Origin: Zingiber officinale
Taxonomy: Eukaryota > Streptophyta > Magnoliopsida > Zingiberales > Zingiberaceae
Direction: 5' to 3'
DNA length: 64,000 nt
Assembly: GCF_018446385.1 (NCBI RefSeq)
Contig: NC_055992.1
Span: 103,186,947-103,250,946, forward strand
Positions 1 to 11,500 of the stretch are shown piece after piece. The notes under the pieces are model-generated. The model was not told the DNA's origin. It was given only the letters and a program-made list of their open reading frames with translations, and made no database searches. How positions within the stretch are numbered: the first letter of the stretch is position 1; each line of letters starts with the position of its first letter. The translations under genes were made by a program, and so were the position numbers.

Positions 1-11
1 CTGATACCATT

Positions 12-202
12 TGTTGTGTCCTAAAGGATATTTACATATCCCCATAATGACATGATATTGTCCACTTTGGGCCTAAGCCCTTATGCCTTTACTCTTTGGC
101 TTTATCCAAAAGGGTTCATACCAATAGAGATATCATATAAATTTTTAAACTCATGATCTTTTCCATATCTTTCTAATATGGGACTTTAACTGTATCCCAA
201 CA
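12..202 (-). repeat. TRIM LTR copy A
   Basis: This 191-bp direct repeat matches 394-583 along its length with scattered substitutions. It has TG...CA ends and is followed on the minus strand by TGGTATCAG at the window edge. Confidence 0.6.
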
Positions 203-393
203 ATCCTTCCGCCAAACGAATTACCACAATTATTCTCATGCTCTGAGCCTTCCTTGTGAGCATCCGATTACTCTGACCTCCTCCGGAGCTCCCCGCGAGC
301 ATCAAATTACCTTGACTTGCTCCGCGCCCTCCAGCAACTTCGTTCAAAACCACCTCACTGACATTTGGTCTGGATTATGACTCTGATACTATT

Positions 394-583
394 TGTTGTG
401 ACCGAAAGATATTCACATATCTCTACAATGATATGATATTGTTCACTTTGGACCTAAACTCTCATGACTTTGCTCTTGAGGTCTACCCAAAATGCCTTAT
501 GCCAATAGAAATATCTTACATACTTTTAAACTCATAATATTTTTTAAAATTTTCTAATGTGAGACTTTGATTAAATCCCAACA
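394..583 (-). repeat. TRIM LTR copy B
   Basis: This 190-bp partner of 12-202 has TG...CA ends. On the minus strand it is followed by TAGTATCAGAG, a slightly degraded methionine-tRNA primer site. Confidence 0.6.
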
Positions 584-767
584 ATAGGCGACAGTCAAAA
601 GTCTCAGGTAGAACAAGGACTAAGGAACCTACCTAGTGGGAATCCCTCATCCTGATCGACTAAGGTTGATCAGAAGGGGTCCAACTCCCAGCTCGACCGA
701 AAATTTACGGGGCCAATCAGACACTCTAAGAGACCCAGCTCCCTGCTCGATCAAATACTTATGGAGC

Positions 768-1015
768 TATGCTCCCCATCACTTCCCGATCGGCTGATGC
801 TAATCGGGTATGCTCTTAAGATCCTTGCACCCCAGTCTGCCAGTTATTAATGGGATTATGCTCCCCATCACCTCCCGATAGCCTGATGTTGATCGGATAT
901 GCTCTCAGGGGCGTTGTGCCCCAGTCTGCCAGTTATTTGCATAACTCTGCTCCCCATTGCCTGTTGTCGATCAAACATGCTCTCAAGAGTCTGCACCCCA
1001 GTCTGCCAGCTACTT
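768..1015. repeat. degenerate tandem repeat, three units of about 85-90 bp
   Basis: Each unit starts near TATGCTCCCCAT, contains a variant of GATCGG...TGATCGG and ends at CCCAGTCTGCCAG. The three units start near 768, 855 and 949, and the last is shorter. It is probably a relic of the internal satellite of a larger retroelement. Confidence 0.6.
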
Positions 1016-1497
1016 ATAAAGCTCAACTCCTCATGGGGATACTATCACAACCTATTCACTCCTTATGAGAAATTAGGCTTCTTGTTCATGGCTTATCTTC
1101 TGACTAGCAGTTCAATAGGACTCCCGGTCCATGATTTAGTTTTATCATTAATACAACACGTGAGTTTATTAGAAAATCAGAAGATTATACTTTTTTATGA
1201 ATACGTAACACTTTCCACACCTACGATGAGACTACAGGATACAGAAGCATAGTGATAATGATTAAACATGTTATCAAACATAATTATAAGACATTATAAA
1301 AGAAGTCCTATGATATTCTTACTTATATTTTTTTCCCTTCTTCCACTAGCGCTTGCAAATATTCCCAGGTCAAAAATCTTTATTTAGTCAAACTCCTAAC
1401 TAACTCATGGATAATTCTATCTATTGCCACTTCCGGACGGAATCAATATTCATTCAATACTTATAAAATCAATTCAATAATAAAATTAAACAATTCA

Positions 1498-1605
1498 TTC
1501 AACTTAAATACTTATACATTCAACTTAGTAATATTCAACTTAAATACTTATACATTCAACTTAGTAATATTCAACTTAAATACTTATACACTCAACTTAG
1601 TAATA
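1498..1605. repeat. 36-bp tandem repeat, three units
   Basis: Three almost identical 36-bp units, each starting TTCAACTTAAATAC, begin at 1498, 1534 and 1570. The third has one clear substitution. No coding role is seen. Confidence 0.85.
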
Positions 1606-2004
1606 TTCTGAACAATATTTTTAAACCGTATTAATCAATAAAACTTTAATCAACCAATTAAAAATAAATAAATAAAATTTAAAATAAACTAACAACTTTA
1701 TATATAAAAGTTTTAAATAATCAAATAAATTTAACTTGATAACTCAATAACAATAAATAAAAAAAAAGTTTAAACTAAACTTAAATAATCATTTAAAGCG
1801 AATTAATTCATTTTAAACTCACTTGCTTACATTTATTACAAAACTCGACTCGACTTACAGCTATAGAGTCGAACTTATAATGCTTTATTTGCTATTATTA
1901 AAGTAAATTGATTAAGCAAAACTACCACGCAAAAGAAAAATGCATGAAAGAAATTCATTATTCATCCTTCGTCTTTATTCGGAGACTACTAGTTCAAAAC
2001 CCAC

Positions 2005-3845
2005 TCACTCCTCCTTCCTTCCTTCCTTCCACTCTTCCTCTCTTTTCCGCTCCTCTTCTTCCTCCCATCTCCTCTCCTCTTTCTCTTTCTCTTCCTCTTC
2101 TCTCTTCCTTTCGTCTTCTTCCTTCTCCTTCCTCGCCGCCGCCTCCTCTTTCTTCTTCCTCGCCTCTTCCTCTCTTTCCCACTCTTCTTCTTCCTCCTCC
2201 TCCTCCTCTCTCTTCCTCGCCTCCTCTTCCTCCCTCTTCTCCTCTTCCTCCCTCTTCATCTTCGCTTTCATCTCCTCCGCGCACGACGTGCACGGACGCA
2301 TGATCGACTCGTCCCGAGAGGCCAGAAAGCCCTCTACCACGCTCGAATTCACATTGAACGCCGCCGCCAACACATCCACGCCGATCGTCCGCAGCACTGA
2401 CCTCTTCCCCGTCAGGAACTGCGGGTGGTTGTTTTTCGTCGAGCTGCTGAATCCCACGAACGCCAAGGTCTCGTTGTTGTACGAGATCTGCGCCATCGGG
2501 TGGAATCGCGGCACCACGAACACATCCCCTTTCTTCACCTCGAACCTCGTGTTCTGGCATCTGGCGGCGGCCCTGATCTTCTTTCCCGATGCATCGCTGG
2601 GGCAAATTAGTTGTACCACGCCTCGCCCCTCTATCACGATGGCGACCTCCGTCGCCCTAGGGTTCCAGTGCGGCCCCATCATCGAGCCCTTCAAAATGCC
2701 ATTAGCAAATCAACACAAGTCCAGATTTCTCGAAGATTTTCAAGAATTCGATCGCTAACCCTCATCAAATTGACCATGAATGGGGCAAAATGGGAGCCCT
2801 TGAGAGCTTTGAGGTCCTTGTGCGTCAACGCAGTGCTCCATCCATTCGCGTTCTGCACGTCCGGTTTGGCCTTGAAGAAATTGAACGCCTTGCTTCCGCT
2901 CATCTTTTTCTTCTTGCTCAGAAAATCGGACGTTCCTCTGACGCCAAAAAGGGCTCCAATGATCTCTTTCTTCCAGTTTGGCTCCTCCGTCTCATTCCTT
3001 CCAGACGAGAGCACTATCGGAGGAGGCGTCGGAGCAGATTTGATGTCTCGAACTGTTTCCGCCGAAACCTTGCACATCCATTACAGAAATCAATCACTCG
3101 TATATCAAATCCAGATCTTGTCACAAGTTCAAATTATTAAGGTACCCCAAAACCCATCTGGAGAACGCCGTCATCGAATCCTCGAACTAAGTCGCTGACA
3201 TTCGAGTAAGCTCCTGCAGAAAGCCCCTGCAACCAAGAAGCAGTTAGCCTCGTCAACAATGCCCAAAGATCGACTTACAAACCTACCAATGCACTGTAAC
3301 AATCAATCTCTGAAGTGTCAAAGATGGCATGAATCCGGAGCCGCTCTCTCGCGGGATCGGGGTGGCTTTTCACGTAGAAGGTGGTACCTTGCTCGAGCCT
3401 GTAAACGTCGCCGCGGACGACGTCCATTTCTTCCTCGTCACCGCCCTGGCTGATGAAGGTCACTCTTCCTCTACCTACACACGAAAGGTCGAAAGCTTCA
3501 TAACAAACACTTGCACGCAGAGCGAAATCAAGAGACTGAAGAAACTGATAAATGCGTACCAGTGTGAACGTAGAAGGCCATGTCAGTGCGGAGGAGCACA
3601 GGGAGGAAGATTGAACCAGGCTCCATGGTGATGAACTGGAGGTGATAAGCGTCGCCGTAGCCATCATGCACGTCGATGGCCGTTATCTTCCCTGACTCGG
3701 ACAGTGCCAGGATTTCCCTGTTCTCTTTGGCCACGAGCGAAGTGAACTTCGGCAAGTGGTGGACGTCGTCTCCATTTTCAGCCGTGGCAAGGGTGCACAG
3801 AATGGCTGTCAGTCCGACCAGAACCAGAGCTCTCCAAGACATCAT
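2005..3845 (-). CDS. vicilin-like cupin protein with Glu/Arg-rich tail
   Basis: This encodes a bicupin of the 7S globulin (vicilin-like) family, likely secreted or vacuolar. Five exons were mapped: 3845-3560, 3474-3283, 3213-3146, 3068-2760 and 2688-2005, giving 512 residues. The first ATG is chosen because it opens a clean signal peptide of about 22 residues (MMSWRALVLVGL...CTLATA). Cupin 1 covers about residues 40-180, with HLQFITMEPGSIFLP and ending near VSDLVRGFDDGVLQ. Cupin 2 starts near residue 286 (MGPHWNPRATEVAIVIEG) and runs through VKKGDVFVVPRFHP. From about residue 420 the protein becomes an almost pure Glu/Arg/Lys tail. This layout resembles Arabidopsis At2g18540, a vicilin-like protein with a similar charged tail. 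The two-His metal motif of enzymatic cupins is not obvious, so a storage or binding role is more likely than an enzymatic one. Exon 2-3 joining was chosen to restore the LVGAYSNVSDLV block. Confidence 0.85.
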
Positions 3846-5578
3846 TTCGTACGTCCCCTCTCTCTGTCTCTGTGCTTGCGATGGACATGCAGGGAATGGA
3901 AGAAGAGAGGGCATAAGAATAAGAATGGATGGGAGAAGGGGGACCGGGACATCTGGACATGCGTGGGTCTCGCAAGGAGGCACCGTGCATGGACGCCACG
4001 TCGCGAGGCAGAGCTTCGGCGGGTGACTCGTCACCAGAGGGAGCGCGACACTTGTGCGACGATGACTGGTTGGTTGGAGGCGATTCGATTGCCGAGTTAA
4101 TGGGCCTGTGTAGTGAGCCCATTTTCATGTTGAGATTAAGCCCATAGCCCAAGCTTACATGTACAATTTGTTCTAACTTCGAGGAGCAATTTATAAAAGA
4201 AAAGTGAAGAAGCCTACGGTAGTTTCGTGACGAGGTCATCGCAACTCGCAAGCTCCTCGGCGTCCCCATCGTTCTCCTGGTAAGTCTTCTTTAGTTTCCT
4301 TCCCTCTTTCCGTTCCCTTTCCGCCGGAGAGTCCGCCGGTAGACGCCGACGGTTTGGGGAGGACATCGATCTCCTTTTCTCCTCGTTTCACCCTCCCTTG
4401 CATCCCTTACCCTATTCTTCGGCTCGTACTGGATGTCGTTACCGAGACTTGTTTCTTAGAAGCAAACCAAAAAAGACCCATCTAGAAGGAGGAATCTTCC
4501 TTTGCGTTATCGTAAAGTAATTATTTAGCAGTTATACATACGATCAACGCACCGGCTTGTATTTGTTTGGGTTGTTTATTGAACTAGGGTCTCTGTAGAT
4601 CCCAATACAAGGAAGACCCTGAGAAGGGCTATTGAAATTGTGAAGGATTATCCACTGCTACAAATTGGGGTATGGATTTTTTGGGGGAAACTATCTTCAG
4701 CTGTAAAACAGAATTTTCTGTCCCCTGGTCCATTTTGATCATAACCTTTCAGTTTCTTTTTCTCATCTCAAAAATTATGAAACGATGGATTATCCATCGT
4801 AATTTGTTCCTTACGTCACTAGTGTTATAGCTATATTTAATTGTCTTTTTCCAGTTAATGTATATTATAGTTATGGATAATTCTACAAAAACTGCAACGT
4901 GTAGATGTCCTGATATCATTGAGAAGTTAATAATTTAATGACAACTTTCATTTAGCTTATGAATTGACGGGTAGAGGTTACATTAGTGTATAATGTATTC
5001 TTATAACAAAACCACTTGAACTGTAGTTTATTTTGTCATTTGAGTAGAATTTTAATGTGCTTACTAATTTTCCTTTTGCAAGAAAATCAATGATTCTCTT
5101 GGAATAATAAAGTAAAATTTTGAAGTCTAATTGCATCTGATGTATGTAAACTTATAAGTGATTTTGAAGTCTAGTAAGTAATTCAATAAACTATGGGGTT
5201 TAAAAGATTAAGGTGGTTTTTGAAGTCATAGGTTAGCAAAAATATACAAGATGCTTAAATTTCAACCACAACCAATGACAAAAGCTTTAACTTTCTAATT
5301 ACCACGAAAAGTTTAGAAGGATATTTGTTTGTTTTTTGTTTCATTTTGAACTCTTGCTCTGCTTGGAGGTTTCAATTGGTCATCTCAACCTTCTATGATA
5401 TTCAAATCTACACTTTATAGTTTAGTTGTTTTCAAAATTTTTGATTTTTGGTTAGTAGAATATCCGATGCTAGTAGTGTCTCAGTTCCTTCTGCATTCTG
5501 GATCCTACAAATATGGCACTAGATTTTATTTTTAGTTGTTAGGAGGAAGATAATACTTTTCATATATTTTTGTCAGTA
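3846..5578. other. divergent intergenic region with probable 5' UTR intron
   Basis: This separates the start of the cupin gene (minus) from that of the coiled-coil gene (plus). At 4280 a good donor (CTCCTG|GTAAGT) follows a GC-richer stretch. A plausible acceptor (TTGTTAG|GAGG) lies about 40 bases before the ATG at 5579. This suggests a leader exon around 4200-4279 and a 1.25-kb intron in the 5' UTR, but no transcript evidence is available. No other gene is seen. Confidence 0.45.
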
Positions 5579-8500
5579 ATGGATGAAAGAGGAAACAACG
5601 AGCACACTCTTCTCTACCAGATTGAACAGCTTCAATATGGTATGATCTTTAACTTTTTACATGCATTTCTATAATATATTTTGTCTTTCATTGATCTTAT
5701 TGTTCTCAACTTCATTCTTCAGCTGATCTTTGATCATTCTACCATTAATCAATTTAGCCTCATTATGGATTCATCAAATTTGGTGGGCGCAACCGCGCAA
5801 CCATTCTATTTAGTAATAGATTAAAATTTCAGTTGTAATTCAAACTTTGCACAGTTCAACCTACTGAAAACTTCTGAGTTGTCTAGGGTAGATTCATCCT
5901 CTTCAATGATGGGTGATACATCACGCATGCATCTGGCTAAGACGTCCCTATATGTGTAGCATTCATGTTAGTAATATGTGAAAATAATGGGGTAAAATGC
6001 ATGAGTGTGGACTAGTTACATTGTTGCTGTCTACAGTTTGGTCTACAGTTTGGATTTCTTCCAGTTAGCCGTAAGTTTATTAACAACATACATGCAACTT
6101 GTATTTTGAAGAGCGCGATCAACTCAGGAAGGATATTGAGCAGTTGTGCATGCAACAAGCTGGTCCTAGTTATCTTGCAGTAGCAACTCGAATGCATTTT
6201 CAGAGGTGCATTGAATGATTATTATATTTTAGCCCACAGTTTGCTTTGTGCTTGGGGTTTTCATTAATATCAGTTTCAGCTATCTGGAACCCTTATCAGG
6301 ACAGCTGGTTTAGAGCAGGAAATTGTGGACTTGAAAAAGAAATTGGCTGGATGCATTAGAGAGAAGCAGAACCTTCAAGAGGAGCTTTCTGAAGCTTATC
6401 ACATAAAGGTTTGTGATATTTTGTCCCGTGAATAATAAATCTGATAATGTTTTTTCTTATTCTTTATGATTTACTTCCAGAGCCAGCTAGCTGATTTACA
6501 TGCTGCTGAAGTTATAAAGGTACATATATACTCTATCAAAACAGTGTAACTAATTTGCAATATGATTATCTTGAAGCTTAGTGTAGTTGACAAGGTTCTT
6601 AAATAGTAAAAGTGCTCTATCCTCTATCTAATCTGATATGGTTCATCTATAGGACAGAGGCCAATGGCTTAGGTAAAAATTGCAATTATTATAGTCATGC
6701 AGAAAATTGTAGTTCACAAGGCTCCCAACTGTTTTTACGTACTGCACATTCTTATTCTTGCTTCCATTTAGAACCTATAGATATGGTGCTCTATTATTCA
6801 AAAATTTTCTCAAAACATTGAAATCTATATGATGTTAAATATTCTGGTTGGCATTTAGGGATCGGGATGAATGTTGATTTGACCTTTTAACTTAGGCTTC
6901 ATATTGGAATTTAAAAGAACAACTGATTACATGGATCAAAATAGTGTTTCTCCAATATTTAGTAAAAATTACATTTGACTAATTCGGGAAAGACATGACT
7001 TGAAACTTTCAATCATTGACATTTCTTTCATCAATCTTGTAGGAATTTCTCATTCCAATGCACAGATCCTACATATCCTAATCTAATATTTGATATTCAT
7101 CTAGTTTGTGGTCACATACTAAATGTCATTTATTTACCTCCATAATTAGGGATGACAGCCTTTTGTAATTGGTTGATATGTAAACAGCAAAGTTTTGAAA
7201 TTTGATATGACTTCAGACAAATAAGATAGCATAATATGGTGTTCAATTGCTGTTGAGATAATGATAGTGCCCATGCCTCTTGGCTAGAGCAGGCAATTTT
7301 TTGTTTTCTATAAACATGTATACTACAATGAACAAAATTTAAATTAGTAAGTTCCTGAATAATAAAATTAGTAAATTTCCAAAATTCAATTTAATCAATA
7401 TGTGTATATGTCTATCAATTTAATCTTATGGTATTTTTATCCTATAAATGAAACTTTGTGTTTGATCAGTAATTCAGGCTAAAAACAGATCTGAGACTTC
7501 AGATGATGATGCTCATATACATGGATGATGGATTGATATCATGTCTATCTCTAACTATGACAGCAGATTACATCACTAAAAAAATTCATTAATGTGGTTT
7601 TATTTTCATCTTAAAAAATTATTAAATGGGCTAAACTAAAAGTATCTGGGTGTATATATATGAATATAATATATGAGGGAGTTTTGGTCTTTTTAATGGT
7701 GCCAACCCCAATCAAAATTGGAAAATACAATTAATCAAATGGGGTTAAAAAAACTCACTTACCTTATAAGACTTGACAACTTAGGAAATTAATTAACTAT
7801 GACAAGAAAACAGAATTGTCTACCAAAAATAGCTCGAATAATAAACCTTTTTTCTGAAATTGCACAGACTACCAAATAACTTTAAATGATGTTAAACACC
7901 ACTTACAATTCCAAATTAAATTATAATTTAAAATTCAAGTCTATTTGTTTTACCCAAAACTTTTTGAACCGTTGATTCACAGGTTGCATCAATACAGAGG
8001 TAGTCTAGCATTTAATATTTTCTCAGAATTGACATTTTTATTTTTCTTCCTGTATAAAATATTTGCTTTAAGTCAAATCTTTTAAGTGAATCTAAATTCG
8101 TGGACATGAATGGTTCTTTAGCTTCTTTAAAGTTTCCTAGCTCTCTAACATTGTTTGGCAGAACAAGGAAGCAGAGAAACAAGTGAAATTTTTTCAAGGT
8201 TGTGTGGTAGCTGCTTTTGCTGAACGAGATAACTCCCTAATGGAGGTTCTAATCATTGTCTTTCTCATTTTTTCGTTGCTCCTTTTGATATAAATAGAAA
8301 TAATACTTTGACACTATATGTTGTATAATTTTGACAGGCTGAGAAGGCTAAAGAGCATGAAGAAGCTATGTCAGAAAAAATCAATAATTTTGAGAAGAAG
8401 TATTCATCTGTTTCTTAATGGTTTATTGTCAAAACTAATGCATATTAATAGTCACAAGATAAAGTTCTGAAGAAATTGACATCATCATGCAAGACAAACA

Positions 8501-11500
8501 CTGAGAAACTTGTGCTGTTACGAATTACTCTTCAGTATAAATTCCTTTGAGCCTGCAAACTGACCTTCACATAATAGGCTATACAATGTTCTACATGATA
8601 GGACTCTGAAAATGCAGTGTCTTTACAGTAAATTGCTTCAGTGCTCTGTGTGCTAGTGCTTCCAGACATAACATCCCTGCTCCTTCAGGAATATTTTGTA
8701 CATATACACCGTTGGCATACTATTTAATGGTGATTTGCTCGGGGTTCCAAGCTTGAAGATTCAACAACTTAGATGTAAACTTAAAAGATGAACCATCAAC
8801 CATCCTATCCAAAATACCTGTTAGTTTGGTATTTGTTTGTACCTTTTTTGACACCAAATAAGTATAATAAAAAAAAGAAAGATGCTCTTCTACGTCAAGT
8901 TTGAAATTACAATTTAGATTCTACTGGCAAATAACCAATGTATTCCTTTCAGAAAAAAATCTGTGATATCAGGCAACCTTGCTTGACCCTGCTACCAAAG
9001 ATAATATCTTATAGAATGTATAACTAACTTCAGTGCTTTCTAACTCAACTTTTGCAGCAAAAGCAGATTTGATAATATGAAAAATACATAAAGCTTTACT
9101 AGTTATTTCTTCGGCTGATATAGCATTCAAATGTATGATATTCTGTGGCATGATGGTTGACAAGTATTATATTCCTTTTTCTTGCTTTTCTAGTTACTTT
9201 TGGCCAAAAAATTGTCTTCATACTCTGATTGAATCATTTCTGATTTGTCTTAACTTTTCTTAAATACGTTTCTATATCTGCTAGCAGCTTGTGTACAAGT
9301 ATTAGGTAAACCCATATTCTGGTAGTTAGGTACCCATATCTTGAAACGATGGTGTTCTGTGCTTTTAATGGTTGGATCACACTGCGACTTTATATATTGG
9401 TTTCATTGGTTGATCATGATATGGTACAAATATCATTTTAAGAAGTAATTGACATCTCTTGCAGATTAGAGGAACTTGAATCAGCATTCCTTGAGGGGAA
9501 AAAACTTAATAATTCCTTACAGGTGGAATTGGAAGAATTAAAAAGGCAAAGTGAATCTTGTCCGAAGGTAAATTTTCTCTCATGCTCTCTACTTGTCTCA
9601 ACTCTTAACAATTGCTCACTCTCAATATTTTTCATCTTTTGCATAGTAATATAACATTTTAGTGCTTTTACTTCTTTTTTTTCTTCAAGAAATCATTCAG
9701 ATGTAACAGTAGCATGGATCTCCAACGTCAATGTTCTCTGTGATCCTGATTTGTCCATTTCCAACTAAAAGGCATCTCACTATAAAATATAAGGTCATGT
9801 GAAGACTGAAGAAACAACATTTAATTTTTAAACATTGGACTGAGAAATGAGAATTTTTCTACATAGCAAACAATATTCTAGAGATACCATACTTTGTCTT
9901 GAAAGAAAAATTCAACGGGATTCTGGAGTTTGGTCTCCAATTTTATTTCAAGTTACTTGCATACCAGTGACATGTGACGAGCCATTTCTTTATGACTAAA
10001 ATAACAACTTGAATTTATTCAATTTTCCAATTATCATCTTCAACTTCCTCTGTTTTCAGTTTAATTTTAGCTTCTTGACTAAATGACTAGCATGTGTTGT
10101 CGAACTAAAATTTCCAAAATTCTTCAAACCTGTGAACTTTTCAATGAAATAATACTTGTTTAACACAGGCTTGGTTAATTTTCATTAGAGAATTATGTTT
10201 GCACATTATCTGAAGAGTAGCACTGCTCCAACTTTCTTGAGGAACAACTTGTAAGTTGCTTTGCAGTCTAAAGACTCTGAACCATCATTGTGAGATGATT
10301 CAAAATTGAAGCTGGCATTAGGGAGGAAACCAGGGTTTTGTGTGCATTAGTATTTGTATTCATAACTGATATGATGATGCTGAGATCAATTCAGTGGGTA
10401 GAAAGATGATCTGGCTGAATCTGAGGTTGTGAAATTGCTGAGGTTTTTCTTTTTGTTCTAACCATTGCCTGCTGCAATTGTGGTCTTTTCTTTGACATTA
10501 CTGATCTATATTATGCTCTAGGTTTCTTTTGTGGCCATTTTGTTGTCAACAGGTCATGGTGGAAATCATTGTTAACAAACTATAGAAAAACTAGTTTCAG
10601 CTTGGATGATGTATTACAAACTACTGTCATAATTAGAATGTAGTTTATTCAGTATTACCTAATAATTAGAGGCCTTGTTATGACTAATTCCTTTGAAACT
10701 AGAATGACAGGCATTTTGTGTTTTTTCTCTTTCTTGTTGTTATTGAGTCAATGGTCTGGTATGTCTTGCATGTGCCATAGTTTCCATGTAGACCTCATAA
10801 ATATGTTTTCTTTGATTTATACATTTCCATCCTTTTTCAGGTAGTAAGTAAGTTTTACAAGATCCGAGAACGAGATACTGGGCTTTCTGCAGATATACCA
10901 TTGCTGGACATGTGTAGTTGCCTGCTTGATGATCCTCCAGAAAGATGGATTTATAACAATGATGAGGAAACCTCCACTTCCAAATACATTGTAAAGTAAC
11001 CATGTTATTTTCTTATGACCATGCACTTTCAGAAATTCACGAACCCAATGGAACTCATATTTAAGCAAAGACAGTCAAATCATAGTATAATAATATGTTG
11101 GATTCTGGATTTCACCTTACTGGCTTCAGATAAATCTGTCTTGTAGTTTTAATAATATCAAAAGCTACTTTATATGCGAATGGATACTGTATGGTTTCAT
11201 ATGAAAACATAATTTCTAGTTTGAAGCATGCCATCAAACAAATTTCTTAGAGAAACACTGTTGTTTATGCCATCAAACAAACTGCTCTAAAGTTTGTATT
11301 GCTCTCTTTTCAGATTGTGGTTCTATTTTTTGTAAACAAATTAAGAACATAACTACTGTTCTTTCTAGCAGTTCAGAATTACAGGTCATGGAAACTTAGT
11401 TTAATCATTTGGAGTTTGACATTCTTAGTGAGGAATGAAATTTGAACCATGCCTTCTCCTATTCCATTGGATCAAATCAAGGTTTGTAAGCAGTATGGTA

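Larger units (their letters stand above)
1..583 (-). mobile_element. TRIM-like miniature LTR element, tandem array, left end cut by window
   Basis: Two direct repeats of about 190 bp (12-202 and 394-583) each begin TGTTGTG and end CCCAACA, so they have TG...CA ends. They are separated by 191 bp with no coding capacity. Read on the minus strand, each repeat is followed by a sequence close to TGGTATCAGAG, the usual primer binding site for initiator methionine tRNA (around 380-393 and at 1-11). A purine-rich tract (GGCGGAAGGAT) lies just before the next repeat. This is the layout of a terminal-repeat retrotransposon in miniature. Because the primer-site-like sequence also appears to the left of the first repeat, the order is LTR-internal-LTR-internal, a tandem array running off the window. 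It is a non-coding fossil. Confidence 0.6.
584..2004. other. intergenic, repeats only
   Basis: No gene is seen here. The left half (600-1250) is moderately GC-rich and holds a degenerate tandem repeat (768-1015). The right half is very AT-rich and holds a 36-bp tandem repeat (1498-1605). Short open frames have no recognisable similarity. Confidence 0.6.

Noticed and set aside
1908-2758. Plus-strand Ser/Pro-rich open frames opposite the cupin tail
   Set aside because: They are the complement of the purine-rich Glu/Arg tail. The minus-strand frame has splice junctions and cupin similarity; the plus frames have none.
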